Counted from the stretch's first letter, positions 1-8,434 are shown. The stretch: DNA of 44,432 bases from Ktedonobacteria bacterium (GCA_027459705.1 DAIDHM010000245.1:1-44432); one strand, 5' to 3'. Notes: generated from the sequence alone by a model not told the origin. Program-made: numbers and translations.

Positions 1-1363
1 CAGGTGACCGGATGGTCCCGCGCCGCAGGCTCACCAGGGGGTGCGAGGTGCTCGGGACAACACCGGGAGCGCCGGGTTGCCTGACTTCACCATGCGCCCG
101 CGGCTGAATGCGCGCCGCGGCAGCGAGCAGGCAGGTCGCGAGAAACAGCACAGCCGCCAGCGTAAGCCAGGCGGCGCGATATCCACCAGAAAACTCGACG
201 ATGAAGCCAAAGATCGGCGCCGAGACGACCGCGCCGAAGAGGATGAAACTGGTGGACAACCCCATCGCCGCGGCCGCGTGGTGGACTGAAACCCGTTCGC
301 CGACCCAGGTGAGAATCAGTGCGTTCCAACCAACCATGGCGAATCCCATGATGCCCCATAAGAGAAAGATGGCAATGCCGGGAGCAACGGCATTGGCGCC
401 GGGCCACGCGGCAGAGCCACCGCTCAGCGGAATCAGTGCCACCAGGATCGCCAGGCACGTCGCCAGGGCAGCGGAGCCAGTCAATACGAGCGCCCGTCGA
501 CCACCCAATCGATCGGAGATTCCACCCAGCACCACGCGCGCCACCGCGCCACCAACCTGTGCCAGAGCCAATGCTATCCCCGCCAGCGCGATGGGCATAT
601 GCCCTTGCCCGTGCAACATTGGAATGGTGTAGGTGAGCAGGACATATTGGCCCCAGGCCAGCAAGAAGCCACAGATGCCAGGCAGTACCACATGCCGCAA
701 TTCGCGCAACAGCGATGGCGTGGCGCCGGACCCTCCGGAGGACTCGGGAGCGGATGGCAACGGATGTACCACGTTCTGCATGCCGCTGCGCGGCACCACT
801 GCCGCAAATGCCATCCCAAAGAGCAACAGTAGCACCGCGAAGACCAGAAAGATGCCGTGTAAGCCCCACACCACTGCCAGGGTGGGCAAAATCAGCGCCG
901 CCAGCATCGACCCTACTGGAACTCCCATCTGCCGAACTCCCATCGGCAAGCCACGTTCTCCGCGATCCCACGCCAGCATTACTGCCTTCGTTCCGGCCAA
1001 TGGCACCGCACTGATCGCCATACCAATCAGCAGCAACAGGACGCAGGTGATGATGAGATTGGGGCCCAGCGCGATCAGGATGGTCATCGACACGAGTATT
1101 GCCGTTGCCGCCACCACAATCGGCCGCGGTCCATAGCGATCCTCCAGCATGCCAGTAAAGAGGCCTGCGAACATCCAACCGAGCGAGACAAAGGAAACAA
1201 CTATCCCCATTTGCGACAGTGTCAGGTGGTAGGCCACCAGAAAGAAGACCCCCAATGCGACGATGCCCTGTTGGGTGAAGGAATTCGCAATCTGTGCCAG
1301 GGTTGCGAGTGCCAACAGCATCCCGCGCTGCCCTTGAAAGATGCGGAACCTCAATGTCTCCAC
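1..1363 (-). CDS. MFS transporter, C-terminus cut by window edge
   Basis: Twelve-helix major facilitator superfamily permease of the CynX/NimT-like type, inner membrane. The GTG start at 1363 follows AAGGGGG by nine bases and begins VETLRFRIFQGQRGMLLALA. Visible landmarks are the loop 2-3 motif GLFTGMLEDRYGPRP after the second helix, a central loop with SAPESSGGSGATPSL, and the loop 8-9 motif GGISDRLGGRRAL. No in-frame stop is present down to base 1, so the cytoplasmic tail (IQPRAHGEVRQPGAPG and beyond) continues outside the window. It lies 32 bases downstream of two FCD-GntR genes on the same strand, so it is probably their target and may move the acid handled by the CoA-transferase island; the substrate is not readable from sequence. 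A longer overlapping frame on the same strand (87-1415) is a shadow. Confidence 0.85.
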   Translation of the reverse strand, partial: METLRFRIFQGQRGMLLALATLAQIANSFTQQGIVALGVFFLVAYHLTLSQMGIVVSFVSLGWMFAGLFTGMLEDRYGPRPIVVAATAILVSMTILIALGPNLIITCVLLLLIGMAISAVPLAGTKAVMLAWDRGERGLPMGVRQMGVPVGSMLAALILPTLAVVWGLHGIFLVFAVLLLLFGMAFAAVVPRSGMQNVVHPLPSAPESSGGSGATPSLLRELRHVVLPGICGFLLAWGQYVLLTYTIPMLHGQGHMPIALAGIALALAQVGGAVARVVLGGISDRLGGRRALVLTGSAALATCLAILVALIPLSGGSAAWPGANAVAPGIAIFLLWGIMGFAMVGWNALILTWVGERVSVHHAAAAMGLSTSFILFGAVVSAPIFGFIVEFSGGYRAAWLTLAAVLFLATCLLAAAARIQPRAHGEVRQPGAPGVVPSTSHPLVSLRRGTIRSP

Positions 1364-1395
1364 AGCGGTGATCCCCCTTGATACCGACAATATCG

Positions 1396-2214
1396 TTATG
1401 TGGCAGATGCAGCATCTGTTGGAAGGTTCTCGATCTCCCCGTCTTCTCGGTGACCAGCTTCCTTTGGCCTCCCTACCTCAGGTGACTGGCCAGGTATGGC
1501 ATCACCCTGTTCCCGTTCCCTGCCGTCGGCATGTCGCGCTCGCTGGCTCTGAGCGAACAGCACAGCGGAGCTTTCACCATGACGCAGATGGGCCGCCATC
1601 AACGCAACACTGCGTTCCTCGTCGCGATCCTGGAGGGCCTCCAGGATCGTGGCGTGTTGGGTGATCGAGACCGCGGAATGGGTAGGTAGGCTCCAGAGCG
1701 CTTCCCAGAGAAATTTTTTCCACAGATTCTGGATGGACTCGACCAGGATGGGATTATCACAGGCCTGGTAAATCCCCAGGTGCCACTCCGCATTCAGGCG
1801 ATGGATGCCTGGCCAATCCTTGGCGGCATAGGCGATCCGCATGCGTTCCAGCGTCGCTGCGGCTTGCGCGAATTGCGCGTCAGACATCCGCGTGGCGGCC
1901 AGGCGCGTTGCGAGTCCTTCCAGCAAGACGCGCAACTCGAAGACATCAATAATATCCTGTTCCGTGAAGGTGATCGGGGTGATGGTATGGTGTGGCGTCT
2001 GGCGTAACAACCCTTCAGCCTGCAAGATGCGGATCGCCTCGCGGACGGGCGTGGGGCTCATTCCCAACTGTTCCGCTAACTCACCCACGGTCCACTGGTG
2101 GTCGGGGTGCAGCGATCCCCGCAAGATCGCATCACGGATCGCTTGAATGGCGCGTTCCGTCTTGGTCTGGTAACCCGGTCCAACGAGCAGCGTATCAGCG
2201 CTATTGGCGTTCAT
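1396..2214 (-). CDS. GntR family transcriptional regulator, FCD subfamily (B)
   Basis: DNA-binding repressor/activator of 272 residues. The N-terminal winged helix (about residues 17-80) has the signature WTVGELAEQLGMSPTPVREA, followed by IRILQAEGLL. The FCD ligand-binding domain (about 90-220) keeps an N-x3-H arrangement (LNAEWH) and the later histidines in QHATILEAL and HLRHG that usually bind a metal next to an organic-acid ligand; the first acidic ligand is Asn here. The tail after about residue 225 is charged and extended (REREQGDAIPGQ). Its ATG overlaps the stop of the upstream paralogue by four bases (ATGA), indicating translational coupling. FCD members typically sense carboxylates, which fits the neighbouring CoA-transferase and lyase genes; the actual effector is unknown. 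Confidence 0.9.
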   Translation of the reverse strand: MNANSADTLLVGPGYQTKTERAIQAIRDAILRGSLHPDHQWTVGELAEQLGMSPTPVREAIRILQAEGLLRQTPHHTITPITFTEQDIIDVFELRVLLEGLATRLAATRMSDAQFAQAAATLERMRIAYAAKDWPGIHRLNAEWHLGIYQACDNPILVESIQNLWKKFLWEALWSLPTHSAVSITQHATILEALQDRDEERSVALMAAHLRHGESSAVLFAQSQRARHADGREREQGDAIPGQSPEVGRPKEAGHREDGEIENLPTDAASAT

Positions 2215-2975
2215 GCGGGTTCACCTCCAGCGGCGGTCTGGCTGGCAAAGAACGCCAGTGTGTTCTGCTCCCGCAGGAGGATATGTTCACGCATCAGCCG
2301 CGCGGCGGTGTCACCGTCCCCGGCACGTAAAGCCTGAGTGATGGCTGTATGGTGTTCGTGCGAATGCCCGGCATGCGATGGCATGAACCAGGTCGTCGGC
2401 CATAAGAAGCGTTGCCAGAGCGATTCAATCGTTTCGATCATTGCGCGATTGTGGGTGTGGGCATAGAGGGTGAAATGCCAGGACCGATTCAGCGCGTAGC
2501 GATCTTCGATCTGTCCATGGTCAAGCGCGTCACGCATCGCGTCATTGATCTCCGCCAGACGATCGAAATCGACGCTCGTCATCCGCGCCATCGCCAGCCG
2601 GGTCGCGAGCGGCTCGACCTCCAGCCGAATGACAAAGATATCCTGCGCGACTTTGGGAGTCAAGGCACGTACGGTCAGCGCATGGTGGGGAGTGAATTGG
2701 ATCAGCCCCTCGCCTTGTAAAATGCGGATAGCTTCGCGGATTGGCGTCGAGCTCATGCCAAGCTGGGCCGCCAGCTCGCCGACCGTTAACTGCTGTCCCT
2801 GATGAATTGTCCCGTTGAGCAGGGCATGGCGTAAGGTCCGCACGGCGAGGGCGGTCTTCGTCTGTGGTTTGTCCTCCCTGACAGAAAGAGGACGGTGGGA
2901 AGTGGAAGGTGGAGCATCCATGCTCGACCCGTTCCTGCTCTCGTCGAAACTAGACCCGCCCTGTAATTGCCGCAT
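2211..2975 (-). CDS. GntR family transcriptional regulator, FCD subfamily (A)
   Basis: Second FCD-GntR regulator, 254 residues from the ATG at 2975 (AAAGGGTAAGGAT precedes it). The frame is open 37 codons further upstream, but that extension is low-complexity and lacks a ribosome site. The winged helix contains LTVGELAAQLGMSSTPIREA and IRILQGEGLI. The FCD part keeps LNRSWH, HHTAITQAL and REHIL as likely metal and ligand residues. It is a clear paralogue of the next gene: both share the QTKT start of the helix-turn-helix, PHH at the domain boundary and LATRLA in the linker, yet are far from identical, so the duplication is old. The four-base overlap suggests equimolar synthesis and possible heterodimers. 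Likely autoregulated through the 600-base region in front of it. Confidence 0.9.
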   Translation of the reverse strand: MRQLQGGSSFDESRNGSSMDAPPSTSHRPLSVREDKPQTKTALAVRTLRHALLNGTIHQGQQLTVGELAAQLGMSSTPIREAIRILQGEGLIQFTPHHALTVRALTPKVAQDIFVIRLEVEPLATRLAMARMTSVDFDRLAEINDAMRDALDHGQIEDRYALNRSWHFTLYAHTHNRAMIETIESLWQRFLWPTTWFMPSHAGHSHEHHTAITQALRAGDGDTAARLMREHILLREQNTLAFFASQTAAGGEPA

Positions 2976-3170
2976 ATCCTTACCCTTTCCGGAGGCGAAC
3001 GTCGGGAACGGATGCGCCGCGGCACCAGGCCGCCCGGAAGCTCCGCCACCAATCGCCACCCGTTCCCACCTGCAACCGCTGCCCAACGCAACCAGGTAGG
3101 GAAAGCAGGTCCCCGCTCTTGACGGAGAAAGAATTCTATCTCTAAATGAGTATCAAGTCCGTTCAAGCTA

Positions 3171-3224
3171 CCGGGTGGCCCGGTGCCGCCGGGTGGCTCG
3201 GTGCCGCCAGGTGGCCCGGTGCCG
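3171..3224. repeat. 18-bp GC-rich tandem repeat, three units
   Basis: Exactly three head-to-tail 18-base units of consensus CCGGGTGGCCCGGTGCCG; unit 2 differs by C to T at position 10 (CTCGG) and unit 3 by G to A at position 3 (CCAGG). Each unit contains overlapping dyads (CCGGG/CCCGG and CGGTGCCG), so it can fold on either strand. The same unit recurs at 3482-3516, 4973-4990, 8435-8470 and, in part, 9962-9979. Confidence 0.9.
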
Positions 3225-3443
3225 AGCCCGCAAACGGTGGTCCACAGGCAAGAGCGAAAGGCCAGTTGCGGTCTACGTTGCTGGTAAACGCCATCCACTC
3301 GTGAAGTCGACGCGTTGACCGCGCGGACGAATTGGCGCCACTGCCCCAGTGCGATCGACTGCGCAATCCCGCCGAGTGATCGGTGTGCCACGAAAGCCGC
3401 GTGTGCGAATTGGGAAAACGCGAGAGACCTTCCTCGTCGCAAG

Positions 3444-3467
3444 ATAAATATTCTATACACTATTTTT
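3444..3467 (+). promoter_or_regulatory. Putative operator shared with kinase and CoA-transferase promoters
   Basis: AT-rich block beginning ATAAATATTCTATACAC. Its first 17 bases match the minus strand at 8340-8324 upstream of the sensor kinase at 15 positions, and the full 24 bases match 8503-8526 upstream of the first CoA-transferase at 19 positions. The core ATTCTATACACTAT resembles the ATTGTATACAAT-type palindrome known for some FCD-GntR regulators, so the adjacent GntR pair is the natural candidate to bind it. Binding is inference. Confidence 0.5.
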
Positions 3468-3481
3468 GAGAGATCTGTCAA

Positions 3482-3516
3482 CCGGGTGGCCGGTGCCGCC
3501 GGGTGGCCCGGTGCCA
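3482..3516. repeat. 18-bp GC-rich tandem repeat, two units
   Basis: Two units of the CCGGGTGGCCCGGTGCCG family; the first lacks one C (17 bases, 3482-3498), the second (3499-3516) ends in A as the last unit at 8470 does. It lies 15 bases downstream of the shared AT-rich motif and ends just before the extended -10 candidate of the lipoprotein gene. Confidence 0.88.
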
Positions 3517-3574
3517 CGATGCTATCATGCAGAATATGTGGTGCTCATCCGCCAGAGAAAGCAGGTTAATCTCT

Positions 3575-4624
3575 ATGCGCCGCTCTCAACGTTGGTCCAG
3601 CGCCCTACTCCTGCTCTTCGTCCTGACGACTACCGCCTGCGGGAGCAGTACGAACGCGCTTGATACCAAAACCCATCTCTTATTGATGGTCGGTGGTCTG
3701 AACAAGATCATTTATCTCCCCAATATCCTGACCAAACAGCTCGGATTCTTCGATCAAGAAGGGCTGGATGTCACCTTGATTGACGAGGCGTCCGGCCAGT
3801 CTGCGGAAGATCTGGTGCTCGCCCGCCAGGTCGATGCGGGATCGGGATCGTATAACCATGCCATTGAACTTCAGGCAGCGGGCCACTCCATGGAATGCGT
3901 CGTGCAACTCGATATTGCGCCTGGCGAGGCTGAGATGGTCGCCACGCGCGAAGTCGGGAAAATTCATTCCATGGCCGATCTCGCGGGTAAAAATCTCGGT
4001 GTCACGGAGATTGGCGCGGGAACACAGACGCTGACCGTCGCGCTCTTGCACCGCGCGGGGATCGCGCCTTCACAGGTCCATTTCACCTCCGTCGGTGCTG
4101 ATGACACCTTCATCGCCGCGTTGCAACAGGGACAGATCGATGCTGGAATGACCTCTGAGCCGACCATCTCGCGCGTCATTTCCAGTGGCGCGGGGCAGAT
4201 TCTGGTCGATTTGCGGACTCCGGCGCTCACGCAACAAGCATTGGGTGGCCCATTTCCGTTCATCTGCGTCTTCATGCGCAATGATTATGTTGCCGCTCAC
4301 CAGGCTGTCGTCCGCCAACTCGTCACCGCCTATGTCAAAACACTGCGTTGGATGCAAGCGCACACCGCCGAGCAGATCGCGGAGCACGTCCCTCCCAGTT
4401 ATCTTGCCAATGCGAGTGGTTCTGCTACCGATCGGGCGTTGTACATTACCGCGCTCCGCAACCAGTTCTCGATGTTTAGTCCCGATGGACTGATGCCCGT
4501 TGGGGGTCCCGAATCAGTTCTAGCAATCGAACAGCAAACGGGACAAATATCCCCCAACATTCCCATCAACCTGAGCGCCACGTTCACCAACACGTTCGCG
4601 GCACAAGTCAATGGCGCTCCCTGA
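3575..4624 (+). CDS. ABC-type substrate-binding lipoprotein, NMT1/THI5 (SsuA/TauA)-like, orphan
   Basis: Extracytoplasmic solute-binding protein of 349 residues from the ATG at 3575. The N-terminus MRRSQRWSSALLLLFVL followed by TTTACGSS is a lipoprotein signal with the lipid-bearing cysteine at about residue 24. The mature protein shows NMT1/THI5-family features: YLPNILTKQLGFFDQEGLDVTL, then a first lobe with SAEDLVLARQVDAGSGSY, and GKNLGVTEIGAGTQTLTVALLHRAG. Family members bind nitrate, sulfonates, taurine, thiamine precursors or aromatic acids; the ligand is not readable. No permease or ATPase of this transporter type lies nearby, so it is an orphan. It converges on the response regulator and shares an upstream motif with the sensor kinase, which makes a role in presenting ligand to that kinase plausible. 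Confidence 0.88.
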   Translation: MRRSQRWSSALLLLFVLTTTACGSSTNALDTKTHLLLMVGGLNKIIYLPNILTKQLGFFDQEGLDVTLIDEASGQSAEDLVLARQVDAGSGSYNHAIELQAAGHSMECVVQLDIAPGEAEMVATREVGKIHSMADLAGKNLGVTEIGAGTQTLTVALLHRAGIAPSQVHFTSVGADDTFIAALQQGQIDAGMTSEPTISRVISSGAGQILVDLRTPALTQQALGGPFPFICVFMRNDYVAAHQAVVRQLVTAYVKTLRWMQAHTAEQIAEHVPPSYLANASGSATDRALYITALRNQFSMFSPDGLMPVGGPESVLAIEQQTGQISPNIPINLSATFTNTFAAQVNGAP

Positions 4625-4661
4625 ACTGGCTCGGGGTCGGTAGCCGCGCCGCCAATCCCCC

Positions 4662-5375
4662 TCAGGGGGCTACGAAGCGATACCCAACCCCCGGTTCCGT
4701 GATAAAATAGCGCGGCACCGCGGGGTCGGGCTCCAACTTATGGCGCAGGCGGTTGATATAGACCCGCAGGTATTCCGCTTCGCCGCCATACTCTGGCCCC
4801 CAAACGCTCTTCAGCAGCGCGCTATGGGTCATCACCTTACCGACATTGGAGACCAACTGTTGGAGGAGCGCGAATTCTGTCGGCGAGAGGCGCACTTCTG
4901 CATCGTCGCGCGTGACGACATGTGCCGCGAAGTCAATCTTGATCGCTCCAAAACGTTTGGTGCCGGTCTCCGCCGGGTGGCCCGATGCCGCAGGTGACGC
5001 GTCGGGTTGGGCGCGCCGTAAGACCGCGCGCACCCGTGCCAGGAGTTCCTCCACACCGAATGGCTTCGTGAGATAGTCGTCCGCGCCCAGATCCAGCGCC
5101 GTCACTTTGTCGCTTTCCGCGTCGAGCGCCGTCAACACAATGATCGGCACCGCGGACTGCTCGCGCACCCGGCGACATACCTCCAATCCGTCCATGCGCG
5201 GCATCATGATATCCAGGATCAACAGATGCGGCGTCTCGCGTTCCCAGACGGCCAGTGCTTCCAATCCATTGCTCGCTTCCGCAACCTCGAAACCCCGAGC
5301 GCGAAGATTGCGGCTGATGAAATCCCGCAAGGCCCCCTCGTCGTCCGCGACGAGGATTCGTTTTGGCTGCATCAT
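4662..5375 (-). CDS. OmpR/KdpE-type response regulator
   Basis: DNA-binding output protein of 237 residues for the upstream kinase. Receiver domain (about 5-120): acidic pocket D11-D12, phospho-acceptor D55 in LLILDIMMP, switch K104 in LTKPF. The winged-helix domain (about 142-235) has LSPTEFALLQQLVSNVGKVM, the recognition region YLRVYINRLRHKLEPD and the closing ITEPGVGYRF typical of KdpE relatives. Oddly, the linker segment SPAASGHPAETG at about residues 127-138 is encoded by a copy of the 18-bp GC-rich repeat found in nearby intergenic DNA. The start (ATGATG) follows GAGGG by six bases. A 188-base gap separates it from the kinase, so it may have its own promoter. Confidence 0.93.
   Translation of the reverse strand: MMQPKRILVADDEGALRDFISRNLRARGFEVAEASNGLEALAVWERETPHLLILDIMMPRMDGLEVCRRVREQSAVPIIVLTALDAESDKVTALDLGADDYLTKPFGVEELLARVRAVLRRAQPDASPAASGHPAETGTKRFGAIKIDFAAHVVTRDDAEVRLSPTEFALLQQLVSNVGKVMTHSALLKSVWGPEYGGEAEYLRVYINRLRHKLEPDPAVPRYFITEPGVGYRFVAP
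4973..4990. repeat. 18-bp GC-rich repeat unit inside a coding sequence
   Basis: CCGGGTGGCCCGATGCCG, one mismatch from the family consensus, lying in frame in the response-regulator linker (read on the minus strand as part of AASGHPAE). It is the only single unit and the only one in a gene. Confidence 0.85.
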
Positions 5376-5404
5376 CCTGTTCCCTCTTTCAGTGAAAACG
5401 CTGG

Positions 5405-5458
5405 TGATCCAATGACCAGTGGATCAGGCGATGGAGCGCCGCCTACGAATGCATTCGT
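5405..5458. promoter_or_regulatory. Dyad symmetries between kinase and regulator genes
   Basis: Two inverted repeats lie in the 188-base gap. TGATCCA (5405-5411) and TGGATCA (5420-5426) are separated by eight bases, and ACGAATGCATTCGT (5445-5458) is a perfect 14-base palindrome. They are 30-83 bases upstream of the regulator start and could be operators or an RNA structure between the two genes. Confidence 0.4.
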
Positions 5459-5563
5459 GGGCTCATGACACAAAATCGATGAAAACCGATTGTGGCTCCC
5501 CCTCGCCAGCCAGGCAAGTCCCATCAACCGAGCAATTTCCGTGGTCCGCCTGGATACACGCGA

Positions 5564-8254
5564 TCATGTCTCCTCCACGAAGCGTTCAGCGGCGAGTAAC
5601 GGCAACGTGAAGGACATCGTCGTCCCCTGACTGGCGCTCGTTGCCCAGATGGCGCCACCATGCGCTTCGATGAATGCCTTGCAGATCGACAGCCCCAAAC
5701 CCGTACCACCCGCGTGTTGCAGTCGACCGTGGTGAGTGCGGTAGAAACGCTCGAACACATAGGGTAGCTCCTCTGGCGCGATTCCTGGGCCATCATCGGT
5801 GATGCCGACCACCACTGCGTCCGGTTGCGCCTCCGCGGTGATAACGACAGAACCAGATCCATAGATCAGGGCGTTGCGCATGAGATTCTGCAGGACGATT
5901 TCGATGCGCGGCGCATCCACCTCGACCAGAGGCAGCGCCTCAGCGATCACTACCTGCATGTGCGCGTCGGGCGCGTTAATCCGCGCGATCGATTGCGCGA
6001 TCAACGTCTCCACGCGTGCTGGCGCGCGCTGCAACAGGAGCAACCCTGTTTCTTGGCGTGAAAGATCGAGCAGATTACTGACGATCTGTGCCAGCCGATC
6101 AGCTTCACTGCTGATGGTCTCCAGGAAATGACGCTGATCTGCTGACGACCACGTCACATCGGGCTGGAGCAATGTCGAGGCATGTCCGATGATCGCCGCC
6201 AGCGGCGTGCGCAATTCATGGCCAACGGCCGCCAGCAAGGCTGTCTTAAAGGCGTCCAGTTCGCGTTCGCGCGTCACATCGCGCAGCAACAGGCCCCGGC
6301 CAATCGGCAACCCCGCATCATCCTCCACCGCGAAGATCCGCATATGCAGCGCGCGTCGCTGCATGGTCGTACCAATTTCGACGACAGCCGCGCTGGTTTT
6401 GCCACTTTCTAGCTCATCGATGACCTGGTTTGCGCCCGGGATTGCACGCGCCGCGCGACGGAGCGCCGCATAGAGCACGCTGATCGGTTGTTGTTCCAAC
6501 TCGTGCGTCGCCAACCCGCTCAGGCTGCTTGCGCCGATGTTCGCATATAAGATCATGCCCGCCGGACTGGTCAAGAGCAACCCATCACTCATGCTGCCCA
6601 TGATGGCGGCAAGTTTATGCTTCTCATCCGTCGCTGCCTGGTACAGACGCGAATTTTCCTGCGCCACCTCGCGTAACCGTTCATCGCTGCGTTCATAAAG
6701 AACCGCGTGTTCCCAGGCGAGCGTCGCATAATTAGCGAAGGTCAAGAGCAGATCGATAGCATTGGCATCGAAGCGGCGGGCCTCACTGCGATGGACCGTC
6801 AGCACGACGCTGCCGGCATGCCGACTGATAATCGGAATCGCCAGCACCGAACGGAAGCCCTCCGCATAGGCGAGTGAGGAAGCGGCACTATCAATCAATC
6901 GCTGTACTGGCTGGCGATCGTGGAGCGCCTGGACAGCGGTCGAAGCGAGATTTTCTGGCGAGAGTGAAAGAGCAGAATTAAAGCGCTCCGAGTGGCCATC
7001 GCTCACCAACACGCGTAAGACACCATCCTTATCGGGCACGAGGACCGCGGCGGCCTGCACATCTACCAGGCGTCGCGCCTCGCGGATAATCGTTCCAACC
7101 ACGGCGTAAGGGTCTAATGAACCGACCACCGCATTAGAAGTCTCCAGCAGGGTGCGCAACTCGCTCAATTTGCGCAACCCATCGCGTTCGAGGCGTTCCA
7201 GGGATCGCGAGAGTCCCCCAACTTCGTCGGCACGGTTGCGCAATTGAGTCGTCCGCTGCGAGATAGCCTGTTCTGTGTTCGGCAGTGCCTGATGTTGCGA
7301 GGCAAGCAAATGTAGAGGTTGAATGACACGTAGGACGAGCAATGACCAGAAGAGCAATCCACCGACGGCGAAAAGCAATGCGGTCGTCGAGAGCCAATTA
7401 TCGAAGACCTGCACGACCGCGAGGGCACGGCTGGCCCGTTCCTGCACCACCACTGCCCAGCCAGTTTCGGGCACGGGCACCGCGCTGAAGAGCCAACTTT
7501 GCCCGTCCGTACCCGTTCCAAGAAGCGAGACAATCTGTCCGTGCAGGGCAAGCCCGGCGCCAGGCAATTCGTCCAGCACCGTCTGGAGAAGGCGGGCATG
7601 CTGCGGCGAAGCAATCAACTCGCCTTGATTATCAATGATGCTGATCGACAACGTCCGGCCTTGCTGTGTCTGCGCCTGTACCACTGTGGCCAGCGGTTCA
7701 CTGAGTTCCACCAATGAGAGACTGGCTGCGACGATCCCCACCAGCCGACCCTGTGAATCATGCACCGCGGTCGCCATGATGACGCCCGCGTTGAACGTAC
7801 TCTCCACTGCGATGCCCACGTCGAAGACCGGTCCCGACGCGCTGAGTGCGCGCTGTACCACATCGGGTGGCGAGAATTCATCACCGGCGATGACCTGGCC
7901 GGAATTTGGCCAGACGACGCGCAGTTCGCCGACGGGATCCAGCCAATAGACATAATCGACATCTACACGCGCGGACTGGTAATTCTGGAAGATGCCGAGG
8001 ACATCCGCGGGTGTTGGCGCTGCCGCGACCAATTTACCCAGGTTGACCAGCGAAGTCTCGTCGTCATTGAGTTGCAGACTGGTGTTGAGCGCAATCTCCT
8101 GCGCCAACGCCTGGTCGGAAGTCTGCACATTGGCGCGCAAGCGATGGGCAACCTGGATGCTGAAACCTGCACCCACACCCAGCACGATACCCACAAAGAG
8201 CAGATAGACGCTCAAGAGTTGCAGCAATAATGAGCTACGGACCATCGCGCGCAT
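5564..8254 (-). CDS. Membrane sensor histidine kinase (dCache-HAMP-GAF-PAS-HisKA-HATPase)
   Basis: Large hybrid-input kinase of 896 residues. A first membrane helix at about 7-30 and a second at about 290-312 enclose an extracytoplasmic domain of some 255 residues with dCache style (VDYVYWLDPVGELRVVWPN, then SLSISIIDNQGELIAS-like second lobe). Next come a HAMP-like segment, a GAF domain (about 365-530), a coiled linker, a PAS domain (about 565-675, MGSMSDGLLLTSPAGMILYA), HisKA with phospho-acceptor H679 in AVGHELRTPLAAIIGH, and HATPase with N-box NLMRNALIYG, G1 DDGPGIAPEE and G2 GTGLGLSICK. dCache domains usually bind small ligands such as organic or amino acids directly or through a binding protein. 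The start follows AGGGGG by eight bases. It is upstream of its partner regulator and divergent from the CoA-transferase operon. Confidence 0.93.
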   Translation of the reverse strand: MRAMVRSSLLLQLLSVYLLFVGIVLGVGAGFSIQVAHRLRANVQTSDQALAQEIALNTSLQLNDDETSLVNLGKLVAAAPTPADVLGIFQNYQSARVDVDYVYWLDPVGELRVVWPNSGQVIAGDEFSPPDVVQRALSASGPVFDVGIAVESTFNAGVIMATAVHDSQGRLVGIVAASLSLVELSEPLATVVQAQTQQGRTLSISIIDNQGELIASPQHARLLQTVLDELPGAGLALHGQIVSLLGTGTDGQSWLFSAVPVPETGWAVVVQERASRALAVVQVFDNWLSTTALLFAVGGLLFWSLLVLRVIQPLHLLASQHQALPNTEQAISQRTTQLRNRADEVGGLSRSLERLERDGLRKLSELRTLLETSNAVVGSLDPYAVVGTIIREARRLVDVQAAAVLVPDKDGVLRVLVSDGHSERFNSALSLSPENLASTAVQALHDRQPVQRLIDSAASSLAYAEGFRSVLAIPIISRHAGSVVLTVHRSEARRFDANAIDLLLTFANYATLAWEHAVLYERSDERLREVAQENSRLYQAATDEKHKLAAIMGSMSDGLLLTSPAGMILYANIGASSLSGLATHELEQQPISVLYAALRRAARAIPGANQVIDELESGKTSAAVVEIGTTMQRRALHMRIFAVEDDAGLPIGRGLLLRDVTRERELDAFKTALLAAVGHELRTPLAAIIGHASTLLQPDVTWSSADQRHFLETISSEADRLAQIVSNLLDLSRQETGLLLLQRAPARVETLIAQSIARINAPDAHMQVVIAEALPLVEVDAPRIEIVLQNLMRNALIYGSGSVVITAEAQPDAVVVGITDDGPGIAPEELPYVFERFYRTHHGRLQHAGGTGLGLSICKAFIEAHGGAIWATSASQGTTMSFTLPLLAAERFVEET

Positions 8255-8320
8255 TTGGCATTCCCCCTTGCATCCGATCTTTTCGCCATATCATACTCCT
8301 CGTCCAATGATCTCGTTGAA

Positions 8321-8340
8321 GGTGTTTATACAATATTTAT
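8321..8340 (-). promoter_or_regulatory. Putative operator/-10 region of the sensor kinase gene
   Basis: Read on the minus strand, ATAAATATTGTATAAACACC. Its first 17 bases equal those at 3444-3460 except for two positions. TATAAA inside it could be the -10 box, with no good -35, so a bound activator or repressor is plausible. Confidence 0.5.
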
Positions 8341-8434
8341 GCGCACCAAGCTGATGTTTACATGTCTTTTATGCCCTATCGGGCATACTGATGATGCGGG
8401 CAACTTCCAGCGCGCGGACTTTCTGAGAAATCGA

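Larger units (their letters stand above)
2976..3574. promoter_or_regulatory. Divergent regulatory region between GntR operon and binding-protein gene
   Basis: Six hundred bases without a convincing gene. It contains two clusters of the 18-bp GC-rich repeat (3171-3224 and 3482-3516), the AT-rich motif at 3444-3467 shared with the kinase and CoA-transferase promoters, an ATTCTAT half-like site at 3133-3139 on the GntR side, and an extended -10 candidate TGCTATCAT at 3520-3528, 47 bases before the lipoprotein start. Open frames here, including one reading GTGPPGGTEPPGGTGPPG, arise only from the repeat. Confidence 0.6.

Noticed and set aside
87-1415. 442-residue open frame on the minus strand
   Set aside because: It reads as low-complexity Arg/Gly/Cys/His-rich protein with no family; the frame beside it gives a clear twelve-helix MFS permease with a good ribosome site.
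3171-3516. CRISPR array
   Set aside because: Units are 18 bases, contiguous and without spacers, and there are no cas genes.
2786-3517. Minus-strand frame encoding GTGPPGGTEPPGGTGPPG, collagen-like
   Set aside because: The PGG pattern comes only from the 18-bp DNA repeat, and the frame overlaps the GntR start and both repeat arrays.
4640-4673. Hairpin between the binding lipoprotein and response regulator
   Set aside because: The stems GTAGCC/GGCTAC and CCCC/GGGG are short and interrupted, too weak to call a terminator.
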